Assembly: GCF_013364195.1 (NCBI RefSeq)
Contig: NZ_CP054918.1
Span: 4,143,001 to 4,207,000, forward strand
DNA length: 64,000 nucleotides
DNA from: Streptomyces sp. NA04227
Lineage (GTDB): Bacteria; Actinomycetota; Actinomycetes; Streptomycetales; Streptomycetaceae
Direction of reading: 5' to 3'
Part shown: in pieces, positions 25,711-33,510 of the stretch
How positions within the stretch are numbered: position 1 is the stretch's first letter
How the letters are laid out: each line of letters starts with the position of its first letter
Made by a program: the position numbers and the translations under genes
The notes under the pieces: generated by a model
What the model was told of the DNA's origin: nothing
Databases searched by the model: none
Seen by the model: the letters and a program-made list of their open reading frames with translations, nothing else

Positions 25711-25964
25711 GTGCCCGCCCCCCTCAGGCCGGTTACGGGCGTTGCGGGCGCCCGCGAAATCGCTTTCCCTCCGTGCCGCGGGTCAGTGACGGCACGGCTA
25801 CCACGACACCACAAGCCACTGACAATGCGGCCTGGCCTGCAGCCGCCGATTCGTGAAGTGTCAAATATCCGGCGGAGTACGGCAGTTGGAGAGGAATGGA
25901 GGGGAAGGGAGGGTGAGGGGAAGCGGGAGGATGAGAGAGCGGGAGGGCGGCCGAGGAAGCGTGG

Positions 25965-27005
25965 CTACCGCGTGGCCCCGCCTCCGCCCCCGCTCGCCGC
26001 CCGCTGCCGATGCCGTACATACGCCCGGGCGTGCTGGGCCTCCGCCCCCGGTTCCGTGTCCAGTTCCTCGGCCAGGCGCAGGCGCAGGGCCTCGTAGACC
26101 TGCAGGGCCCGGTCGTGGTCGCCGAGGCCCGCGAGGGCGAGCATCAGGTGGGCGGCCAGGCTCTGGTGGAGGGGTTCCTCGTCGGAGAGGGGGCCGAGCC
26201 AGGCGACGGCGTCGCCGAACCGGCCCTCGGCACAGGTCAGTTGGGCGTGCACCAGGGCCAGGGCGATACGGCGTTCGGCGGCGGCCTGGGCGGCCGGGTG
26301 GTCGCGCAGCCGGGGCGGCAGGTCGGACAGGACGGGGCCGCGCCAGCAGCGCAGGGCCTCCTCGTAGTACGCGCGGGAGGCGGGCGGGTCCTGGGAGTGG
26401 ACGAGTTCGGCGCGTTCGGCGGCCTCGTAGAAGCGGAGCAGGTCGAGCTGGGGGGTGTCGACCACGAGCCGGTAGCCGGTGTCGGCGGCCAGCATCGTGC
26501 CGGGGCCGTCGCCGCGTCGCGCCTCCAGCCATTTGCGCAGCCGTGCCACGTGCGTGTGCACCAGCGACCAGGCCGAGGGCGGCGGGTGCTCGCCCCACAG
26601 GACGTCGATGACCTCTTCTCGCCGTACGTCCTCGTTGGCGCGCAGCGCGAGAAGCGCGAGCAGGGACCGCTCCATGGCGGACCCGAGGTGGGCGGGCCCG
26701 TCCTCCCGTTCCACGGTCAGCGGGCCCAGCACCGAGAAGTGCAGCATCGATGGCTGGAGGGACTGCGGGGACTGTGGGGATTGGTGGGACTGCAGGGACT
26801 GGTGGGACTGCGGGGTCTGGAGAGGTTGGAGGGGCTGGGGTGGTCGTGGCGCGGCCGTTGGGTGGTACGGGTCCGCCGACTGCGCGTACGGCCCGGGGAC
26901 CGGCTCCGTTTCCGAATGCGACTGCTGTGCGGCGTGGTCCGGCGGTGGTAGCAGCCTGCCCGTCGGCTGCCCGGAACCCCATGCCTGTGACGATGCGGCG
27001 CTCAC
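25965..27005 (-). CDS. SARP-type transcriptional regulator (OmpR-like DNA-binding plus BTAD)
   Basis: 346 residues. Residues 1-86 are Pro/Gln/Ser-rich with repeats of the form SPQSLQ/SHQSLQ, encoded by 9-15 bp repeats at 26,750-26,830. The Trans_reg_C domain (about 88-185) includes LGPLTVEREDG, RREEVIDVLWGEHPP and VHTHVARLRKWLE. The bacterial transcriptional activation domain follows with LDLLRFYEAAERAE, LVHAQLTCAEGRF, EPLHQSLAAHLMLAL and DHDRALQVYEALRLRLAEELDTEPG. SARPs usually activate antibiotic clusters, but no such cluster is in the window. GTG start with AGGAG five bases upstream. Confidence 0.93.
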   Translation of the reverse strand: MSAASSQAWGSGQPTGRLLPPPDHAAQQSHSETEPVPGPYAQSADPYHPTAAPRPPQPLQPLQTPQSHQSLQSHQSPQSPQSLQPSMLHFSVLGPLTVEREDGPAHLGSAMERSLLALLALRANEDVRREEVIDVLWGEHPPPSAWSLVHTHVARLRKWLEARRGDGPGTMLAADTGYRLVVDTPQLDLLRFYEAAERAELVHSQDPPASRAYYEEALRCWRGPVLSDLPPRLRDHPAAQAAAERRIALALVHAQLTCAEGRFGDAVAWLGPLSDEEPLHQSLAAHLMLALAGLGDHDRALQVYEALRLRLAEELDTEPGAEAQHARAYVRHRQRAASGGGGGATR

Positions 27006-27162
27006 GGTTCTCCTCTCGGCTCGGCCCCCCGGCTGTCCTGATTGACGGACTTTTTCGGGGCGGGGTTCCGTGCGCGGCCGACGCGGCGATTTTCGGCCAG
27101 TTCGTCCACCGGATCGTTCACCGGAGATCCATCACGGTTCACGAAGGCACACGAGAGGGGGT

Positions 27163-27196
27163 GGGTGTGCACGACGCCTGGACGTCGTGCACACCC
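27163..27196. terminator. Perfect 14-bp inverted repeat between MFS and SARP genes
   Basis: GGGTGTGCACGACG and CGTCGTGCACACCC pair perfectly around a 6-nt spacer. It begins 13 bp past the stop of the leftward MFS gene, fitting a terminator. It also lies 160 bp upstream of the SARP start, so an operator role is possible. The stem contains the palindromic GTGCAC. Confidence 0.55.
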
Positions 27197-27209
27197 TGTT
27201 CACACCGGT

Positions 27210-28562
27210 TCACCCCTGCTCGGCACGGCTCGTGGCATCTCGTACGGGGGACGCGACGGGATGGGACTTCAGAGGCTTCGGAGGTGTCAGAGGCATCAGC
27301 GGGATCAGCGGAATGAGGGCGAGGAAGACGAGGCAGCCGCTCGCCCAGAGCGGTCCGCGATCACCGGCGGCGGTGCCGAGGGTGGTCGCGGCGATCAGGG
27401 GTCCGGCTGCGGCACCGATGTTGAGCGCCGCGGTCGCATAGGAACCGGCCATCGTCGGGGCCCCCGCCGCCTCGTAGAGAACGCGGGCGATCAGTGTGCT
27501 GCCGACCCCGAACGACAGCACGCCCTGTACGAAGGTGAGGACGAGCAGGGCGACCGGCTCGTCCGCCACCACGGCCAGGGCCGGCCAGCCGACGAGCAGC
27601 AGCGGACCACCGCACGCGACGACCAGGCCCGGGCGCCGGTCGGACAGACGCCCGGCGACGGCGACCCCGACGAAGGAGCCCGCGCCGAAGAGGACGAGAG
27701 CGACGGAGATCCACAGTTCGCCGAGCCCGGCGACGTCGGTCACCACGGGGGCGAGGAAGGTGAAGCCCGCGAAGGTCGCCGCGTTGACCAGTGCGCCGAG
27801 CAGCATCGTCAAGAGCAGCCGTGGACGGGTGAGTTGGGCGAGTTCGGCGCGCAGGGCCGGTACGTCCCCGGTGGTCCGTGCGGTGTCGGTGGTCCGTACG
27901 TCGTCGGTGGTCGGTTCGGGAATCGCAGGGGCGGGGACCGCGCGCAGGATGCCGAGCGCCGTGGGGAGGCAGAGCGCGGCGACGGCCCAGAAGGCGGAGC
28001 GCCAGCCGAACAGCGCGCCGAGTACCGATCCGGCGGGGACACCGGCGACGGTGGCCACCGTCGTGCCGGACAGCAGTACGGCGAGTGCGCGCCCCTTCCT
28101 GTCCGGCGGGACCAGCGCGGCCGCCGTCGTCAGTGCCACGGCGAGGAAGCCCGCGTTCGCGAGCGCGGCGATCACCCGGGTCGCGAACAGGACCGGGAAG
28201 GACGTGGCGGTGGCGCCCACGACATGAGCCGCCGAGAAGACCAGGACGAAGCCGAGAAGGCTCGTCCGTCCCGGCCGGTCGCGGGCGAGCGCGGCCATCA
28301 GCGGAGCGCCGACGACCATGCCGATCGCGAACGCCGAGGTGAGCGTGCCCGCCGTTCCGACGGTGACGTCCAGGTCGGAGGCGAGGTCCGGCAGCAGGCC
28401 CGCGAGCATGAACTCGGAGGTACCCATGGCGAACACGGCCAGGGCGAGCAGGTACAGCGGGAGAGGGAGAGGGAGAGGGAGGCGGCGAGCGAGCGGGAGG
28501 AGAGGGCGCGGCCGGGGAGGACGCGGCGGAGTGGGCAGAGGACGAGGACGAGGACGGGACAT
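27210..28562 (-). CDS. MFS drug exporter of the Cmx/CmlR (chloramphenicol) type
   Basis: About 450 residues with 12 predicted helices. The block LAVFAMGTSEFMLAGLLPDLASDLDVTVGTAGTLTSAFAIGMVVGAP matches actinobacterial Cmx/CmlR exporters closely, as do LLSGTTVATVAGVPAGS and LYEAAGAPTMAGSYATAALN. Chloramphenicol is the known substrate of characterised relatives. Substrate here is inferred. Family members normally begin MPLPLYLL. Here that point is reached after a Pro/Arg extension of about 35 residues containing Leu-Pro repeats from a (GAGAGG)n tract at 28,458-28,482 (plus strand). ATG 28562 is therefore tentative. Confidence 0.85.
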   Translation of the reverse strand: MSRPRPRPLPTPPRPPRPRPLLPLARRLPLPLPLPLYLLALAVFAMGTSEFMLAGLLPDLASDLDVTVGTAGTLTSAFAIGMVVGAPLMAALARDRPGRTSLLGFVLVFSAAHVVGATATSFPVLFATRVIAALANAGFLAVALTTAAALVPPDRKGRALAVLLSGTTVATVAGVPAGSVLGALFGWRSAFWAVAALCLPTALGILRAVPAPAIPEPTTDDVRTTDTARTTGDVPALRAELAQLTRPRLLLTMLLGALVNAATFAGFTFLAPVVTDVAGLGELWISVALVLFGAGSFVGVAVAGRLSDRRPGLVVACGGPLLLVGWPALAVVADEPVALLVLTFVQGVLSFGVGSTLIARVLYEAAGAPTMAGSYATAALNIGAAAGPLIAATTLGTAAGDRGPLWASGCLVFLALIPLIPLMPLTPPKPLKSHPVASPVRDATSRAEQG

Positions 28563-29068
28563 CAGTGGCTCCGGGGTGAGGAGAGGCGTGGAAAGGCTTC
28601 TCGTCACCGCGGTCAGCGCCCCGGCGCGCAGCCGTCCGGCCGCGGACTGCGGCGGGACGGCGGGATCACGAGCACGCACGATTCGTGAGCTCGCACGATT
28701 CACGAGCTCACGGGATCATGAACTCCCCGGATCCCGAACTCACGGGATCACGGGATCACGAACTCAGTGGTTCCGGGGGCTGACGGGGTGACCGGCAGCC
28801 CCCACCTCGTCCGACTCGGGGCTCGACATGGGGCGCACGGTACCCCGGCAGGGGGCTCGGGAGCACCTGATTTCCGGGGACTCCGGCCTACCGGCATCCC
28901 GGCCCTGCCGGTATCCCAGCCCAACGCGCATCGCGCACCGCGCATCCGCATGCCCGCCTGCCCGCAACCCCGCATGTCTGGGCACGCGTTCCCGGGCCGT
29001 GTGCGCCTCCAGGAACGCGTGCCTTCGGACCCGTACGTCACCGGTCTCTACGGATAGGTGGCGAACTC
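28563..29068. other. Gene-free region upstream of the MFS exporter
   Basis: 505 bp between the exporter start and the upstream methyltransferase stop. It carries an inverted repeat at 28684-28712 (CGTGAGCTCG and CGAGCTCACG, perfect 10-bp arms). It also has several copies of CACGGGATCA and GATCAYGAACTC between 28661 and 28770. These are in the leader of the exporter gene and may be regulatory. No separate gene is supported. Confidence 0.5.
28684..28712. promoter_or_regulatory. Inverted repeat in the exporter leader
   Basis: CGTGAGCTCG (28684-28693) and CGAGCTCACG (28703-28712) are perfect complements with a 9-nt spacer. It lies about 120-150 bp upstream of the MFS start and next to GGGATCAC repeats, so it is a candidate operator or attenuator stem. 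Confidence 0.4.
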
Positions 29069-30184
29069 CTACGACCGCGGCTTCGCGATCAACGCCGTTG
29101 CCTCCATAGGAAGTTGGGCGGCGCGTTCGACGACCAGGCCCGCGCGTTCGAGCAGGGAGGTGAAGAGGTCGACGGAGCGGTGGCGGCCGCCGGTGGTCAT
29201 CAGGAGGTGGAGGTCCCAGAGGGCGGGCAGCATGGTGGAGTGCTCGTCGACGACCATCCGGTCCAGGACGAGCAGGCGGGCGTCGGGGCCGGACATCGCG
29301 CGGCGGCAGTGCTCGAAGGCCCGTACCGCGTCGTCGTCGGACCAGCCCGCGAGGACCCGGCAGAAGAGATAGACGTCGCCGCCCTGCGGCACGGCCTCGA
29401 ACATGTCGCCGCCGAAGAGTTCGACGCGGTCCAGGCCGACCGTCTTGGACAGGTATTCGCGGGCGAGCGGGATCACCGACTCGCGGTCGAGCAGCTTGCC
29501 GCGGGCGTCCGGCGCGGCCTCCAGGAGTACCGAGAGCAGGTGGCCGTTGCCACCGCCGCAGTCCACGATGGTGCGGCCGGAGAAGTCGAAGACCTCGGGT
29601 ACGTAGTCGAAGAAGAGGTTGCCCGCCTTCATGGTCCGCTGGAAGCGGTCGGCGAAGTCGGGGTGGCTGTCGAGATAGCGGTAGAGCGGTTCGCCGTAGG
29701 CGAGTTCGAAGCCCGCCTGGAGCGTGGTGAAGCACTCGGGGGCGTTGCCCCAGGCGGTGTAGAACTCCTCGCCGTAGAGGAGGCACATGTCGCGTAGGGA
29801 GCCGGGGCGCGTCAACAAGGCTTCCGCGACAGGGGTGTTGGAGTAGCCGGTGAGGTGGCTGCCCTCGAACACCCCGACCGCGACCAGCAGCCGCATGAGC
29901 CTGCGGATGCCCTCCTCCTGTGCCCCGGTCGCCTCCGCGAGTGCGGCGTCGGTGGTCAGCCCCGCCTCGATGTGGTCGGGCAGTCCGAGCTTCGCCGCGG
30001 TGTGCAGGGCCTGCGCCCGCCAGCCGCCGGAGATGAGCTCGACCACGTCCTGCACTGCCTTCAGATCAGCTTTCACCGCGAATTTTCTCCCAACTCCGGG
30101 GACGGGGGTGTCTCGGTCTGGCGCCGTACGCTCGTGGCGGACCTGAACGGCCGCCGTTGCCAAGGGAGTCGAGGCACTGTTCAC
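29069..30184 (-). CDS. SAM-dependent O-methyltransferase (Methyltransf_2 type)
   Basis: 371 residues. An N-terminal helical dimerisation/winged domain (about 40-125: QDVVELISGGWRAQALHTAAKLGLPDHIEAGL) is followed by a Rossmann domain. The SAM site there is TIVDCGGGNGHLL, then VELFGGDMFEAVPQGGDVYLFCRVL. This plan matches small-molecule O-methyltransferases of natural-product pathways. The canonical catalytic HDW is replaced by AGWSDDDA, so the catalytic His is missing. The enzyme may act without a general base or have another role. It stands alone, and no pathway genes are adjacent. Confidence 0.88.
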   Translation of the reverse strand: MNSASTPLATAAVQVRHERTAPDRDTPVPGVGRKFAVKADLKAVQDVVELISGGWRAQALHTAAKLGLPDHIEAGLTTDAALAEATGAQEEGIRRLMRLLVAVGVFEGSHLTGYSNTPVAEALLTRPGSLRDMCLLYGEEFYTAWGNAPECFTTLQAGFELAYGEPLYRYLDSHPDFADRFQRTMKAGNLFFDYVPEVFDFSGRTIVDCGGGNGHLLSVLLEAAPDARGKLLDRESVIPLAREYLSKTVGLDRVELFGGDMFEAVPQGGDVYLFCRVLAGWSDDDAVRAFEHCRRAMSGPDARLLVLDRMVVDEHSTMLPALWDLHLLMTTGGRHRSVDLFTSLLERAGLVVERAAQLPMEATALIAKPRS

Positions 30185-30627
30185 TACGGAGCCCGACGGC
30201 GGACGCGTGGGACGCGCGGGACGCGAGAGTCGTTACGCGCCGGTCGGGACTCGCTGGGGAACTGGTCGGGGGAGGGCTCTGGCCGGGGCGAACCGTCCGG
30301 TCGGAGCCCCTGGTGGACGCGGCCGGTCGGTACGTGGAGCTGCGGATTGACTGGTGGGCGCTGGTCGGCCGGGACACCCTAGCCGCTCGTCCGGGTGTCC
30401 AACCGAAGCAATTCCCCAGTTGTTTCCCGGTCTCCCGTCCACCTCTCGTTCCTTTCGTCACATGCGTCTCGGCAGCCCCTTCCGTTTCGTCGGCCGTGCT
30501 TTCGAGGTCGGTCCCGATGGGTGCGGACGGGTGGCCACGTATGTGTGTGACTGCGGAGAGTGTGCAGTCGAACACCGTGGCGCACCCGTCGGTTCACCCG
30601 AACTCACCCCGTCCCCCTCCCGCGGGG
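30185..30627. other. Gene-free interval
   Basis: 443 bp between two leftward methyltransferase genes. Open frames on both strands lack ribosome sites and protein-like composition. I see no hairpin or RNA gene. Confidence 0.5.
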
Positions 30628-31569
30628 TCAGTCCGCACGCCGGGCCGTGACCAGCCAGACGCTGCTGCGCAGTAGTACGGCCGATTCGGCGTTCCCGTTC
30701 AGGTGTTGCTCGCACTGATCGTGTTCCTCGGGCTGGTCGCGCTGCTCGGGCTGGTCGCGCTGCTCGGGCTGGTCGGGCTGTTCGTACGGTCGGAGGGTTT
30801 CGGTGAGGGTCCGGTGGGCGCGGGCGCGGGTGTCCTGGTCGGCGTGGGCGGTGAGGTGGCGGCCGGGGCCCGAGTCGAGCAGGAAGGCGCCGGCGTCGGC
30901 GGCGTCGCGGCCCCAAGTCCCCGGTGCCGTCACGTGGTTGACGGAGATGTCCGTGTAGTCCGCGGCGGTCAGGATGCCGGTGATGCGGTCCGGGTCGGCC
31001 AGGGAGAACATGCCGGGCCCGCCGGGGGCGCCGAAGCCGCCGAGGGGAAGCAGGTCGCCGAGTGCCTTCAGGGCCCGGAACCAGTCGTTGCCCTCGGCCT
31101 CCGCTCCGCAGACGAACGCGATCCGGCCACCGGGGCGCAGGGCCCGCCCGATGTTGCCGAAGGCGGCCACCGGGTCCGCGAAGAACATCACCCCGTGGCG
31201 GCTGATCGCCACGTCGAAGGTGTCCGGCCGCCACGGGTGGACCTGGGCGTCACCCTGCTCGAAGGCCACGTTGGCGAGCTGCTCGCGCCGGGCCGACTCG
31301 CGGGCCCGCTCCAGCATCGGCCCCGACAGATCGACACCGAGGGCCCGGCCCGCGACCGCCTGCCGCGCCGCCAGCCTCGTCGTACGCCCCGCCCCGCAGC
31401 CGATGTCCAGCACGTGGTCCCGCGCCCCGATCGCCGCGGCCGCGAACAGGGGCTCGTTCAGCCCCTCGTTCACCGCGTCCCAGCGGTCCTGGTGACGGGC
31501 CCAGTGATGGCCCTCGTAGCCGTTCCATGCCTGTTCCTGCGGGGAGTTGACGTGGGGGAGCTGAGCCAT
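30628..31569 (-). CDS. Class I SAM-dependent methyltransferase (UbiE/Methyltransf_11 type)
   Basis: 313 residues. Starts MAQLPHVNSPQEQAWNGYEGHHWARH. The SAM site is VLDIGCGAGRTTRLAA (about 46-61), then LGVDLSGPMLERAR, FDVAISRHGVMFFADPVAAFGNIGRALRPGGRI. Near the C-terminus lies a repeat QPEQRDQPEQRDQPEEHDQ, encoded by a 15-18 bp tandem repeat at about 30,720-30,790, which breaks the normal fold end. ATG 31569 has AGGAGG nine bases upstream. Sequence further upstream is CACAGACG repeat and is not coding. The divergent TetR gene probably represses it. Confidence 0.88.
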   Translation of the reverse strand: MAQLPHVNSPQEQAWNGYEGHHWARHQDRWDAVNEGLNEPLFAAAAIGARDHVLDIGCGAGRTTRLAARQAVAGRALGVDLSGPMLERARESARREQLANVAFEQGDAQVHPWRPDTFDVAISRHGVMFFADPVAAFGNIGRALRPGGRIAFVCGAEAEGNDWFRALKALGDLLPLGGFGAPGGPGMFSLADPDRITGILTAADYTDISVNHVTAPGTWGRDAADAGAFLLDSGPGRHLTAHADQDTRARAHRTLTETLRPYEQPDQPEQRDQPEQRDQPEEHDQCEQHLNGNAESAVLLRSSVWLVTARRAD

Positions 31570-31670
31570 GGGTCTGGTCCTCCTGCCGGGTCGGTGGATC
31601 CGCGAGCCCTGCCGATCCACGGGCATGTGGACTTCCGGACATCCGGGCACGGGGGCATGCGGACATCCGG

Positions 31671-31726
31671 GCACAGACGCACAGACGCACAGACGCACAG
31701 ACGCACAGACGCACAGACGCACAGAG
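31671..31726. repeat. Seven tandem 8-bp repeats in a divergent promoter region
   Basis: GCACAGAC occurs six times and then GCACAGAG, without interruption. Loose GGGCATGAGG 10-bp repeats follow to about 31770. The array separates the methyltransferase start (31569) from the TetR operators (31803-31837). Confidence 0.9.
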
Positions 31727-31802
31727 GCACAAGGGCATCAGGGCATGAGGGCATGAGGGCACGAGGGCATGCGGATCTACGGGAATGGCCGCCCGTCTAG
31801 AA

Positions 31803-31837
31803 TGGGCGCTTGCCCAAACAGTATGGGCGAGTGCCCG
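31803..31837. promoter_or_regulatory. Twin TetR-type operators
   Basis: TGGGCGCTTGCCCA (31803-31816) and TGGGCGAGTGCCCG (31824-31837) are two near-identical GGGC-N4-GCCC palindromes. Their centres are 21 bp apart, two helical turns. They lie 77 bp before the TetR start in the divergent interval and should be its binding sites, controlling both genes. Confidence 0.65.
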
Positions 31838-31913
31838 GACCGGCAACCCGGAATCCGTGCCAAGACCCTTGATGTGATGGGGTGTTGCCGTTGTCTCGTA
31901 GCAGGGAGGCGCC

Positions 31914-32513
31914 ATGTCGCCGCGTGGAATAGCGACCCCCGACGTCCGTGAGCGGCTGTTCGCGGCCGCGGAACGGGTGCTGGAAAGCTCCGGTCCGGTC
32001 GCCCTGACCAGCCGTGCGATCACCGGCGAGGCCGGGTGCGCCAAGGGCCTGTTGCACGCGCACTTCGCCGGTCTCGACGAGTTCCTCGCGGAGCTCGTCC
32101 TGGACCGGTTCGCGCGTACCGCCCGGCAGGCCGAGGCGCTGCCCGGCCGGGCGGGAGAGGGCACCGTGACCGAGAACCTGGTTGCCGTCTCGCAGTCCCT
32201 GCTGACCTCAACCGCCCCTGTGATCACGGGACTTGCGCTCACCCGAGCGGACGCTGCCGTCCGGATACGCGAGGCGCTGGCGGCGGGTGCGCCCGGGTTC
32301 ACCGCCCTCCAGGACTCGATCGCGGCGTACCTGGAGGCCGAGCGCCGCCTGGGCCGCATCGCGGACGGCGCCGACGTGAGCGCCCTGGCCCTCGCCCTCG
32401 TCGGTACGGTCCACCACCTGCGGATGACCACCTGGGCCGACGCCCCCGCCCCGACCGATCAGGTGGAGTCGCTCGTGGCACTGCTCGTCGGGGCGGCGGC
32501 CCCGAGGTCGTGA
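31914..32513 (+). CDS. TetR-family transcriptional regulator
   Basis: 199 residues. The N-terminal helix-turn-helix covers about 10-58: RERLFAAAERVLESSGPVALTSRAITGEAGCAKGLLHAHFAGLDEFLAEL, the TetR signature in which the aromatic Phe after HA replaces the usual Tyr. The C-terminal ligand domain is helical. It is transcribed away from the UbiE-type methyltransferase, with twin operators between. The ligand is unknown. ATG 31914 has GGAGGCGCC before it. Confidence 0.93.
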   Translation: MSPRGIATPDVRERLFAAAERVLESSGPVALTSRAITGEAGCAKGLLHAHFAGLDEFLAELVLDRFARTARQAEALPGRAGEGTVTENLVAVSQSLLTSTAPVITGLALTRADAAVRIREALAAGAPGFTALQDSIAAYLEAERRLGRIADGADVSALALALVGTVHHLRMTTWADAPAPTDQVESLVALLVGAAAPRS

Positions 32514-32610
32514 GCTCCAACTCCCCTCTTGCGTATGGCTGACCGCCGTACCGCCGTACGGGGCCGATCGCGGCGGTACCGGGCCGACCGTCGCCCGGGG
32601 GCGGAAGGCG

Positions 32611-33510
32611 TCACGCACTCGCGGCCCGGTCGCGCTCCCCTCGGTTCAGCTCCGCCGGATCGGCCGACTGAGTCGGCTCGGTCTGATCGACCTTCGCCTG
32701 GGGCCCCTGGCGCCGCGGGGCGGTGCGGGCGTGGGTCGCGTAGAGCGTGAGGCCGACGAAGGCCAGGCCGCCGACCAAGTTGCCGAGCACGGTGGGGATT
32801 TCGTTCCAGAGCAGGTAGTCGCCGAGCGAGAAGTCGCCGCCGAGCATCAGGCCGGACGGGAACAGGAACATGTTCACGACCGAGTGCTCGAAGCCCATGT
32901 AGAAGAAGACCAGCACGGGCATCCACATGGCGATCACCTTGCCCGAGACGGACGTTGACATCAGCGCGGCGACGACGCCCGTGGACACCATCCAGTTGCA
33001 GAGCACGCCACGGATGAACAGCGTCACCATTCCGGCCGCGCCGTGATCGGCGTAGCCGACCGTCCGGCCCTCGCCGATCTTGCCGATCGCCTGACCGATC
33101 TCGTTCGGGTCCACGGAGAAGGCGTACGTGAAGGTCACGGCCATCATGCAGGCGACGGTGAGCGCGCCCGCGAAGTTGCCGAGGAAGACCAGGCCCCAGT
33201 TCCGCAGGACGGAGCGCAGTGTGACGCCCGGCCGCTTGTCTATCCAGGCCAGCGGAACCAGCGTGAAGACGCCGGTCAGCAGGTCGAATCCCAGCAGGTA
33301 GAGCATGCAGAAGCCGACGGGGAACAGCAGCGCTCCGACCAGGGGCTGCCCGGTCTGCACGGTGATGCTGACCGCGAAGGCCGCGCCCATCGCGAGGATG
33401 GCGCCGGCCATGAAGGCGCGGATCACGGTGTCTCGGGTGGACATGAAGACCTTCGCCTCACCGGCGTCGATCATTCGTCTGACGAACTCGGACGGGGCCA
33501 CATACGACAT
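32611..33510 (-). CDS. Formate/nitrite transporter (FNT) family channel
   Basis: 299 residues, a six-helix pentameric anion channel type. The start SYVAPSEFVRRMIDAGEAK and the blocks AGAILAMGAAFAVSITVQTGQP, LYLLGFDLLTGVFTLVPLA, LVFLGNFAGAL and GVLCNWMVSTGVVAAL are typical of FocA/NirC. The same holds for GFEHSVVNMFLFPSGLMLGGDFSLGDYLLWNEIPTVLGNLVGG. FEHSVVNM matches the conserved filter helix with its central His. The substrate (formate, nitrite or related) cannot be told from sequence. ATG 33510 is chosen over an upstream in-frame start because residues before it are Arg/Pro-rich. No nitrite reductase gene is nearby. Confidence 0.92.
   Translation of the reverse strand: MSYVAPSEFVRRMIDAGEAKVFMSTRDTVIRAFMAGAILAMGAAFAVSITVQTGQPLVGALLFPVGFCMLYLLGFDLLTGVFTLVPLAWIDKRPGVTLRSVLRNWGLVFLGNFAGALTVACMMAVTFTYAFSVDPNEIGQAIGKIGEGRTVGYADHGAAGMVTLFIRGVLCNWMVSTGVVAALMSTSVSGKVIAMWMPVLVFFYMGFEHSVVNMFLFPSGLMLGGDFSLGDYLLWNEIPTVLGNLVGGLAFVGLTLYATHARTAPRRQGPQAKVDQTEPTQSADPAELNRGERDRAASA

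Noticed and set aside
27042..28688. 548-codon plus-strand frame opposite the MFS exporter
   Set aside because: Antisense shadow of the exporter with Gly/Arg/Glu-rich sequence. The exporter has clear membrane helices and family motifs.
25965..31569. Biosynthetic gene cluster suggested by SARP, exporter and two methyltransferases
   Set aside because: No polyketide, peptide, terpene or other scaffold-forming enzyme lies between or beside them, and genes are separated by long non-coding gaps.
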